A DNA stretch of 64,000 nucleotides from the NCBI GenBank assembly GCA_963920705.1, contig OY987233.1:744001-808000 (forward strand), read 5' to 3'. Below, piece by piece: positions 52,586 through 62,744 of the stretch (within the stretch, counting starts at the first letter, position 1; each line of letters opens with the position of its first letter). Below the pieces are notes generated by a model. That model saw only the letters and a program-made list of their open reading frames with translations, made no database searches and was not told where the DNA came from. The stretch comes from Odiellus spinosus (Eukaryota; Arthropoda; Arachnida; Opiliones; Phalangiidae). A program made the position numbers and the translations under genes.

Positions 52586-53689
52586 TCTACACTTGGGAAA
52601 TTTGTGGATCTACAATTGGGAAATTTGTGGATCTACACTTGGGAAATATGTGGATCTACACTTGGGAAATTTGTGGATCTACACTTGGTAAATTTGTGGA
52701 TCTACACTTGGCAAATTTGTGGATCTACACTTGGCAAATTTGTGGATCTACACTTGGCAAATTTGTGGATTTATACTTGGGAAATTTGTGGATTTATACT
52801 TGGGAAATTTGTGGATTCATACTTGGGAAATTTGTGGATTTATACTTGGGAAATTTGTGGATTTATACTTGGGAAATTTGTGGGTCTAGACTTGGGAAAT
52901 TTGTGGGTCTAGACTTGGGAAATTTGTGGGTCTAGACTTGGGACATTTGTGGATCTAGACTTGGGACATTTGTGGATCTAGACTTGGGACATTTGTGGAT
53001 TTATACTTGGGAAATTTGTGAATTTATACTTGGGAAATTTGTGGATTTATACTTGGGAAATTTGTGGATTTATACTTGGGAAATTTGTGGATTTATACTT
53101 AGGAAATTTGTGGATTTTCACTTGGCAAATTTGTAGATTTATACTTGGGAAATTTGTGGATATATACTTGGGAAATTTGTGGATTTATAATTGGGAAATT
53201 TGTGGGTCTAGACTTGGGAAATATGTGGATCTACACTTGGAAAATTTGTGGATCTACATTTGGGAAATTTGTGGATATACACTTGGGAAATTTGTGGATC
53301 TACACTTGGGAAATATGTGGATCTACACTTGGCAAATTTGTGGATCTACACTTGGGAAATTTGTGGATCTACACTTGGGAAATTTTCTGATCTACACTTG
53401 GGAAATTTGTGGATCTACACTTGGGAAATTTGTGGATCTACACTTGGGAAATTTGTGGATCTACTCTTGGGAAATTTGTGGATCTACACTAGGGAAATTT
53501 GTGGATCTACACTTGTGAAATTTTTGGATCTATACAAAGGGAAATTTTTGGATCTATACAAAGGGAAATTTGTGGATCTATACAAAGCAAAATTTGTATC
53601 TATACTTGGAAAATTTGTGGATTTATTCTTATAAAATTTGGGGATATATGCTTGGAAATTTGTTGATCTATACTTGTTAAATATGTGTA
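52586..53689. repeat. 1,104-bp (48-monomer equivalent) tandem unit, copy A
   Basis: Matches 53,690-54,793 at 1,104 bp. The unit runs beta, then alpha with GGATTCATAC near 52,814, three gamma, delta monomers, alpha, GGATATATAC, gamma, beta, and the 163-bp form of the epsilon block. The two epsilon blocks differ at one base (AAATTTGTATC near 53,593 against AAATTTGGATC near 54,697). Confidence 0.88.
53526..53688. repeat. Epsilon block 6 (three AAAG monomers)
   Basis: 163-bp form with three successive AAAG monomers (near 53,536, 53,560 and 53,583), TTATAAAATTTGG, TTGTTAAATATG, and no terminal GGGATTTTTG. It also has the private AAATTTGTATC. Confidence 0.9.
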
Positions 53690-54793
53690 TCTACACTTGG
53701 GAAATTTGTGGATCTACAATTGGGAAATTTGTGGATCTACACTTGGGAAATATGTGGATCTACACTTGGGAAATTTGTGGATCTACACTTGGTAAATTTG
53801 TGGATCTACACTTGGCAAATTTGTGGATCTACACTTGGCAAATTTGTGGATCTACACTTGGCAAATTTGTGGATTTATACTTGGGAAATTTGTGGATTTA
53901 TACTTGGGAAATTTGTGGATTCATACTTGGGAAATTTGTGGATTTATACTTGGGAAATTTGTGGATTTATACTTGGGAAATTTGTGGGTCTAGACTTGGG
54001 AAATTTGTGGGTCTAGACTTGGGAAATTTGTGGGTCTAGACTTGGGACATTTGTGGATCTAGACTTGGGACATTTGTGGATCTAGACTTGGGACATTTGT
54101 GGATTTATACTTGGGAAATTTGTGAATTTATACTTGGGAAATTTGTGGATTTATACTTGGGAAATTTGTGGATTTATACTTGGGAAATTTGTGGATTTAT
54201 ACTTAGGAAATTTGTGGATTTTCACTTGGCAAATTTGTAGATTTATACTTGGGAAATTTGTGGATATATACTTGGGAAATTTGTGGATTTATAATTGGGA
54301 AATTTGTGGGTCTAGACTTGGGAAATATGTGGATCTACACTTGGAAAATTTGTGGATCTACATTTGGGAAATTTGTGGATATACACTTGGGAAATTTGTG
54401 GATCTACACTTGGGAAATATGTGGATCTACACTTGGCAAATTTGTGGATCTACACTTGGGAAATTTGTGGATCTACACTTGGGAAATTTTCTGATCTACA
54501 CTTGGGAAATTTGTGGATCTACACTTGGGAAATTTGTGGATCTACACTTGGGAAATTTGTGGATCTACTCTTGGGAAATTTGTGGATCTACACTAGGGAA
54601 ATTTGTGGATCTACACTTGTGAAATTTTTGGATCTATACAAAGGGAAATTTTTGGATCTATACAAAGGGAAATTTGTGGATCTATACAAAGCAAAATTTG
54701 GATCTATACTTGGAAAATTTGTGGATTTATTCTTATAAAATTTGGGGATATATGCTTGGAAATTTGTTGATCTATACTTGTTAAATATGTGTA
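53690..54793. repeat. 1,104-bp tandem unit, copy B
   Basis: Second copy. A third, related copy starts near 55,667 (offset 1,977 bp from copy B), with one delta monomer missing near 56,050 and a GGATTTATATTTGTG monomer in its place. Confidence 0.87.
54630..54792. repeat. Epsilon block 7 (three AAAG monomers)
   Basis: 163-bp form, 1,104 bp after block 6, with AAATTTGGATC. Confidence 0.9.
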
Positions 54794-55666
54794 TCTACAC
54801 TTGGGAAATTTGTGGATCTACACTTGGGAAATTTGTGGATCTACACTTGGGAAATTTGCGGATTTATACTTGGGAAATTTGTGTATTTATACTTGGGAAA
54901 TTTGTGGATTTATGCTTAGGAAATTTGTGGATTTATACTTAGGAAATTTGTGGATTTATATTTGGGAGATTTTTGGATTTATACTTGGGAAATTTGTGGA
55001 CTTATACTTGGGAAATTTGTGGATTTACACTTGGCAAATTTGTGGATCTACACTTGGCAAATTTGTGGATCTACACTTGGCAAATTTGTGGATCTACACT
55101 TGGCAAATTTGTGGATCTACACTTGGGAAATTTGTGGATCTACACTTGGAAAATTTGTGGATCTACACTTGTTAAATTTGTGGACCTACTCTTGGGAAAT
55201 TTGTGGATCTACACTAGGGAAATTTGTGGATCTACACTTGGGAAATTTGTGGATCTACACTTGGGAAATTTGTGGATCTCACTTGGGAAATTTGGGGATT
55301 TATACTTGGGAAATTTGTGGATTTATACTTGGGAAATTTGTGGATTTATAATTGGGAAATTTGTGGATTTATATTTGGGAAATTTGTGGATCTACACTTG
55401 GGAAATTTGTGGATCTACACTTGGGAAATTTGTGGATCTACTCTTGGGAAATTTGTGGATCTACACTAGGGAAATTTGTGGATCTACACTTGTGAAATTT
55501 TTGGATCTATACAAAGGGAAATTTTTGGATCTATACAAAGGGAAATTTGTGGATCTATACAAAGCAAAATTTGGATCTATACTTGGAAAATTTGTGGATT
55601 TATTCTTATAAAATTTGGGGATATATGCTTGGAAATTTTTTGATCTATACTTGTTAAATATGTGTA
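54794..55666. repeat. Segment shared with 57,805-58,450
   Basis: About 54,630-55,440 matches 57,642-58,452 at 3,012 bp, which equals 1,954 plus 1,058. It includes a GGATTTATGCTTAGG monomer, GGGAGATTTTTGG, GGACTTATAC and a shortened GGATCTCAC monomer (near 55,274 and 58,286). The second part, from 55,440, returns to an epsilon block (55,503) that the 58-kb copy lacks; there it is replaced by uniform beta monomers. Confidence 0.8.
55503..55665. repeat. Epsilon block 8 (three AAAG monomers)
   Basis: 163-bp form, 873 bp after block 7. It has a private GGAAATTTTTTGATC near 55,631. Confidence 0.9.
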
Positions 55667-56006
55667 TCTACACTTGGGAAATTTGTGGATCTACAATTGG
55701 GAAATTTGTGGATCTACACTTGGGAAATATGTGGATCTACACTTGGGAAATTTGTGGATCTACACTTGGTAAATTTGTGGATCTACACTTGGCAAATTTG
55801 TGGATCTACACTTGGCAAATTTGTGGATCTACACTTGGCAAATTTGTGGATTTATACTTGGGAAATTTGTGGATTTATACTTGGGAAATTTGTGGATTCA
55901 TACTTGGGAAATTTGTGGATTTATACTTGGGAAATTTGTGGATTTATACTTGGGAAATTTGTGGGTCTAGACTTGGGAAATTTGTGGGTCTAGACTTGGG
56001 AAATTT

Positions 56007-57064
56007 GTGGGTCTAGACTTGGGACATTTGTGGATCTAGACTTGGGACATTTGTGGATTTATATTTGTGAAATTTGTGAATTTATACTTGGGAAATTTGT
56101 GGATTTATACTTGGGAAATTTGTGGATTTATACTTGGGAAATTTGTGGATTTATACTTAGGAAATTTGTGGATTTTCACTTGGCAAATTTGTAGATTTAT
56201 ACTTGGGAAATTTGTGGATATATACTTGGGAAATTTGTGGATTTATAATTGGGAAATTTGTGGGTCTAGACTTGGGAAATATGTGGATCTACACTTGGAA
56301 AATTTGTGGATCTACATTTGGGAAATTTGTGGATATACACTTGGGAAATTTGTGGATCTACACTTGGGAAATATGTGGATCTACACTTGGCAAATTTGTG
56401 GATCTACACTTGGGAAATTTGTGGATCTACACTTGGGAAATTTTCTGATCTACACTTGGGAAATTTGTGGATCTACACTTGGGAAATTTGTGGATCTACA
56501 CTTGGGAAATTTGTGGATCTACTCTTGGGAAATTTGTGGATCTACACTAGGGAAATTTGTGGATCTACACTTGTGAAATTTTTGGATCTATACAAAGGGA
56601 AATTTTTGGATCTATACAAAGGGAAATTTGTGGATCTATACAAAGCAAAATTTGGATCCATACTTGGAAAATTTGTGGATTTATTCTTATAAAATTTGCG
56701 GATATATGCTTGGAAATTTGTTGATCTATACTTGTTAAATATGTGTATCTACACTTGGGAAATTTGTGGATCTACACTTGGGAAATTTGTGGATCTACAC
56801 TTGGGAAATTTTCGGATTTATACTTGGGAAATTTGTGTATTTATACTTGGGAAATTTGTGGATTTATGCTTAGGAAATTTGTGGATTTATACTTAGGAAA
56901 TTTGTGGATTTATATTTGGGAGATTTTTGGATTTATACTTGGGAAATTTGTGGACTTATACTTGGGAAATTTGTGGATTTACACTTGGCAAATTTGTGGA
57001 TCTACACTTGGCAAATTTGTGGATCTACACTTGGCAAATTTGTGGATCTACACTTGGGAATTTT
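56007..57064. repeat. 1,058-bp (46-monomer equivalent) tandem unit, copy A
   Basis: Matches 57,065-58,114 at 1,058 bp. It carries gamma/delta, alpha, beta, the 163-bp epsilon block with GGATCCATAC (near 56,653 and 57,711) and AAATTTGCGGATAT (near 56,693 and 57,751). The copies diverge at about 57,057 (CTTGGGAATTTTG) against 58,115 (CTTGGCAAATTTG). Confidence 0.87.
56584..56746. repeat. Epsilon block 9 (three AAAG monomers)
   Basis: 163-bp form with GGATCCATAC and TTTGCGGATAT, both shared only with block 10. Confidence 0.9.
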
Positions 57065-58114
57065 GTGGGTCTAGACTTGGGACATTTGTGGATCTAGACT
57101 TGGGACATTTGTGGATTTATATTTGTGAAATTTGTGAATTTATACTTGGGAAATTTGTGGATTTATACTTGGGAAATTTGTGGATTTATACTTGGGAAAT
57201 TTGTGGATTTATACTTAGGAAATTTGTGGATTTTCACTTGGCAAATTTGTAGATTTATACTTGGGAAATTTGTGGATATATACTTGGGAAATTTGTGGAT
57301 TTATAATTGGGAAATTTGTGGGTCTAGACTTGGGAAATATGTGGATCTACACTTGGAAAATTTGTGGATCTACATTTGGGAAATTTGTGGATATACACTT
57401 GGGAAATTTGTGGATCTACACTTGGGAAATATGTGGATCTACACTTGGCAAATTTGTGGATCTACACTTGGGAAATTTGTGGATCTACACTTGGGAAATT
57501 TTCTGATCTACACTTGGGAAATTTGTGGATCTACACTTGGGAAATTTGTGGATCTACACTTGGGAAATTTGTGGATCTACTCTTGGGAAATTTGTGGATC
57601 TACACTAGGGAAATTTGTGGATCTACACTTGTGAAATTTTTGGATCTATACAAAGGGAAATTTTTGGATCTATACAAAGGGAAATTTGTGGATCTATACA
57701 AAGCAAAATTTGGATCCATACTTGGAAAATTTGTGGATTTATTCTTATAAAATTTGCGGATATATGCTTGGAAATTTGTTGATCTATACTTGTTAAATAT
57801 GTGTATCTACACTTGGGAAATTTGTGGATCTACACTTGGGAAATTTGTGGATCTACACTTGGGAAATTTTCGGATTTATACTTGGGAAATTTGTGTATTT
57901 ATACTTGGGAAATTTGTGGATTTATGCTTAGGAAATTTGTGGATTTATACTTAGGAAATTTGTGGATTTATATTTGGGAGATTTTTGGATTTATACTTGG
58001 GAAATTTGTGGACTTATACTTGGGAAATTTGTGGATTTACACTTGGCAAATTTGTGGATCTACACTTGGCAAATTTGTGGATCTACACTTGGCAAATTTG
58101 TGGATCTACACTTG
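57065..58114. repeat. 1,058-bp tandem unit, copy B
   Basis: Second copy. After it the sequence follows the order of 55.1-55.4 kb, then enters the uniform beta run. Confidence 0.87.
57642..57804. repeat. Epsilon block 10 (three AAAG monomers)
   Basis: 163-bp form, 1,058 bp after block 9, with the same private bases. Confidence 0.9.
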
Positions 58115-58389
58115 GCAAATTTGTGGATCTACACTTGGGAAATTTGTGGATCTACACTTGGAAAATTTGTGGATCTACACTTGTTAAATTTGTGGATCTA
58201 CTCTTGGGAAATTTGTGGATCTACACTAGGGAAATTTGTGGATCTACACTTGGGAAATTTGTGGATCTACACTTGGGAAATTTGTGGATCTCACTTGGGA
58301 AATTTGGGGATTTATACTTGGGAAATTTGTGGATTTATACTTGGGAAATTTGTGGATTTATAATTGGGAAATTTGTGGATTTATATTTG

Positions 58390-58680
58390 GGAAATTTGTG
58401 GATCTACACTTGGGAAATTTGTGGATCTACACTTGGGAAATTTGTGGATCTACACTTGGGAAATTTGTGGATCTACACTTGGGAAATTTGTGGATCTACA
58501 CTTGGGAAATTTTTGGATCTACACTTGGGAAATTTGTGGATCTACACTTGGGAAATTTGTGGATCTACACTTGGGAAATTTGTGGATCTACACTTGGGAA
58601 ATTTGTGGATCTACACTTGGGAAATTTGTGGATCTACACTTGGGAAATTTGTGGATCTACACTTGGGAAATTTGTGGATA
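58390..58680. repeat. Run of nearly identical beta monomers
   Basis: About a dozen consecutive GGATCTACAC-TTGGG monomers appear with only one visible substitution (TTTTTGG near 58,511). This is the longest homogeneous beta run in the window. Such a run suggests recent local amplification of a single beta monomer. Confidence 0.85.
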
Positions 58681-59008
58681 TACACTTGGGAAATTTGTGG
58701 ATCTACACTTGGGAAATATGTGGATCTACACTTGGGAAATATGTGGATCTACACTTGGAAAATTTGTGGATCTACATTTGGGAAATTTGTGGATCTACAC
58801 TTGGGAAATTTGTGGTTCTACACTTGGGAAATTTGTGGATTTATACTTATGAAATTTGTGGATTTATACTTGGGAAATTTGTGTATCTACACTTGGGAAA
58901 TTTGTGGATTTATACTTGGGAAATTTGTGGATTTATACTTGGGAAATTTGTGGATTTATACTTGGGAAATTTGTGGATTTATACTTGGGAAATTTGTGGA
59001 TTTATACT

Positions 59009-60165
59009 TCGGAAATGTATGGATTTATACTTGGGAAATTTGTGGATTTATACTTGGGAAATTTGTGGATTTATACAATAGGAAATTTGTGGATTTTCAC
59101 TTGGCAAATTTGTAGATTTATACTTGTAAAATTTGTGGATTTATACTTGGGAAATTTGTGGATTTATACTTGGGAAACTTGTGGATTTATACTTGGGAAA
59201 TTTGTGGATTTATACTTGGGAAATTTGTGGATTTATACTTCGGAAATTTGTGGATTTATACTTGGAAAATTTGTGGATTTATAATTGGGAAATTTGTGGA
59301 TTTATACTTGGGAAATTTGTGGGTCTAGACTTGGGAAATTTGTGGGTCTAGACTTGGGACATTTGTGGATCTAGACTTGGGACATTTGTGGATCTAGACT
59401 TGGGACAATTGTGGATTTATACTTGGGAAATTTGTGAATTTATACTTGGGAAATTTGTGGATTTATACTTGGGAAATTTGTGGATTTATACTTGGGAAAT
59501 TTGTGGATATATACTTGGGAAATTTGTGGATTTATACTTGGGAAATTTGTGGATTTATACTTAGGAAATTTGTGGATTTACACTTGACAAATTTGTGGAT
59601 CTACACTTTGCAAATTTGTGGATCTACACTTGGTAAATTTGTGGATCTACACTTGGCAAATTTGTGGATCTACATTTGGGAAATTTGTGGATCTACACTT
59701 GGGAAATTTGTGGTTCTACACTTGGGAAATTTGTGTATCTACACTTGGGAAATTTGTGGATTTATACTTTTGTAATTTATGGATTTATACTTGGGAAATT
59801 TGTGGATTTATATTTGGGAACTTTGTGGATTTATACTTGGGAAATTTGTGGATTTATACTTGGGAAATTTGTGGATTTATACTTCGGAAATTTGTGGATT
59901 TATACTTGGAAAATTTGTGGATTTATAATTGGGAAATTTGTGGATTTATACTTGGGAAATTTGTGGGTCTAGACTTGGGAAATTTGTGGGTCTACACTTG
60001 TGAAATTTGTGGTTCTACACTTGGGAAATTTGTGTATCTACACTTGGGAAATTTGTGGATTTATACTTGGGAAATTTGTGGATTTATACTTGGGAAATTT
60101 GTGGATTTATACTTGGGAAATTTATGGATTTATACTTCGGAAATTTGTGGATTTATACTTGGAAA
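59009..60165. repeat. Dispersed direct repeat, copy 2 (partner 41,262-42,440)
   Basis: Second copy. It has GGGAACTTTG near 59,817 where copy 1 has CTGAACTTTG, and GGAAATGTATGG near 59,012 where copy 1 has AAATTTATGG. The TTGGGAACTTTG form is closer to consensus, so the 42-kb form may be the derived one. Confidence 0.8.
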
Positions 60166-61735
60166 ATTTGTGGATTTATACTTGAGAAATTTGTGGATTT
60201 ATACTTGGGAAATTTGTGGATTTATACTTGTGAAATTTGTGGATCTACACTTGGGAAATTTGTGGATCTACACTTGGGAAATTTGTGGATCTACACTTGG
60301 GAAATTTGTGGATATACACTTGGGAAATATGTGGATCTACACTTGGGAAATTTGTGGATCTACACTTGGAAAATTTGTGGATCTACATTTGGGAAATTTG
60401 TGGATCTACACTTGGGAAATTTGTGGTTCTACACTTGGGAAATTTGTGGATTTATACTTGGGAAATTTGTGGATTTATATTTGGGAACTTTGTGGATTTA
60501 TACTTGGGAAATTTGTGGATTTATACTTGGGAAATTTGTGGATTTATACTTCGGAAATTTGTGGATTTATACTTGGAAAATTTGTGGATTTATAATTGGG
60601 AAATTTGTGGATTTATACTTGGGAAATTTGTGGGTCTAGACTTGGGAAATTTGTGTATCTACACTTGTGAAATTTGTGGTTCTACACTTGGGAAATTTGT
60701 GTATCTACACTTGGGAAATTTGTGGATTTATACTTGGGAAATTTGTGGATTTATACTTTGGAAATTTGTGGATTTATACTTGGGAAATTTGTGGATTTAT
60801 ACTTCGGAAATTTGTGGATTTATACTTGGAAAATTTGTGGATTTATACTTGAGAAATTTGTGGATTTATACTTGGGAAATTTGTGGATCTACACTTGGGA
60901 AATTTGTGGATCTACACTTGGGAAATTTGTGGATCTACACTTGGGAAATTTGTGGATATACACTTGGGAAATATGTGGATCTACACTTGGGAAATTTGTG
61001 GATCTACACTTGGAAAATTTGTGGATCTACATTTGGGAAATTTGTGGATCTACACTTGGGAAATTTGTGGTTCTACACTTGGGAAATTTGTGGATTTATA
61101 CTTGGGAAATTTGTGGATTTATACTTGGGAAATTTGTGGATTTATACTTCGGAAATTTGTGGATTTATACTTCGGAAATTTGTGGATTTATACTTGGGAA
61201 ATTTGTGGATTTATACTTCGGAAATTTATGGATTTATACTTGGGAAATTTGTGGATTTATACTTGGGAAATTTGTGGATTTATACTTGGGAAATTTGTGG
61301 ATTTATACTTAGGAAATTTGTGGATTTTCACTTGGCAAATTTGTAGATTTATACTTGGGAAATTTGTGGATTTATATTTGGGAAATTTGTGGATTTATAC
61401 TGGGGAAATTTGTGGATTTATACTTGGGAAATTTGTGGATTTATACTTAGGAAATTTGTGGATTTACTCTTGGCAAATTTGTGGATCTACACTTTGCAAA
61501 TTTGTGGATCTACACTTGGGAAATTTGTGGATCTACACTTGGCAAATTTGTGGGTCTACACTTGGGAAATTTTCATATCTACACTTGGGAAATTTGTGGA
61601 TATACACTTGGGAAATTTGTGGATCTACACTTGGGAAATTTGTGGATCTACTCTTGGGAAATTTGTGGATCTACACTAGGGAAATTTGTGGATCTACACT
61701 TGGGAAATTTGTGGATCTACACTTGGGAAATTTGT

Positions 61736-61872
61736 GGATCTATACAAAGGGAAATTTGTGGATCTATACAAAGCAAAATTTGGATCTATACTTGGAAAAT
61801 TTGTGGATTTATTCTTAGAAAATTTGGGGATATATGCTTGCAAATTTGTTTATCTATACTTGGGATTTTTGT
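61736..61872. repeat. Epsilon block 11 (one monomer short)
   Basis: 137 bp, exactly 23 bp shorter than the 160-bp form. The GGGAAATATG-TGTATCTATAC step is missing, so TTATCTATAC runs directly into GGGATTTTTG. It has the TTGCAAATTTG change of blocks 3 and 4. Confidence 0.9.
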
Positions 61873-62584
61873 GGATCTACACTTTGCAAATTTGTGGATC
61901 TACACTTTGCAAATTTGTGGATCTACACTTGGGAAATTTGTGGATCTACACTTGCAAATTTGTGGATCTACACTTGGGAAATTTGTGGATTTACACTTGG
62001 CAAATTTGTGGATCTACACTTGGTAAATTTGTGGATCTACACTTGGCAAATTTGTGGATCTCCACTTGGCAAATTTGTGGATCTACACTTGGCAAATTTG
62101 TGGATCTACACTTGGGAAATTTGTGGATCTACACTTGGGAAATTTGTGGATCTACACTTGGGAAATTTGTAGATTTATACTTGGGAAATTTGTGGATTTA
62201 TACTTGGGAAATTTGTGGATTTATACTTAGGAAAGTTGTGGATTTTCACTTGGCAAATTTGTAGATTTATACTTGGGAAATTTGTGGATTTATATTTGGG
62301 AAATTTGTGGATTTATACTTAGGAAATTTGTGGATTTACACTTGGCAAATTTGTGGATCTACACTTGGTAAATTTGTGGATCTACACTTGGCAAATTTGT
62401 GGATCTACACTTGGGAAATTTGTGGATCTACACTTGGGAAATTTTCTGATCTACACTTGGGAAATTTGTGGATCTACACTTGGGAAATTTGTGGATCTAC
62501 ACTTGGGAAATTTGTGGATCTACTCTTGGGAAATTTGTGGATCTACACTAGGGAAATTTGTGGATCTACACTTGTGAAATTTTT

Positions 62585-62744
62585 GGATCTATACAAAGGG
62601 AAATTTTTGGATCTATACAAAGCAAAATTTGGATCTATACTTGGAAAATTTGTGGATTTATTCTTAGAAAATTTGGGGATATATGCTTGGAAATTTGTTG
62701 ATCTATACTTGGGAAATATGTGTATCTATACTTGGGATTTTTGT
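62585..62744. repeat. Epsilon block 12
   Basis: 160-bp form with the TTTTTGG and TTGTTGATC changes of block 5 but the ordinary ATATGCTTGG. Confidence 0.9.

Larger units (their letters stand above)
51261..58855. repeat. Domain 7: alternating beta/epsilon and gamma/delta-alpha tracts
   Basis: Gamma or delta monomers return near 51,266, 52,880-52,990, 53,985-54,097, 55,962-56,055 and 57,066-57,110. They are interleaved with epsilon blocks at 52,103, 53,526, 54,630, 55,503, 56,584 and 57,642. The repeating theme is beta/epsilon, then beta, alpha, gamma/delta, alpha, beta and epsilon again, at spacings near 1.0-1.1 kb. A nearly uniform run of beta monomers closes the domain at about 58,390-58,680. 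Confidence 0.86.
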
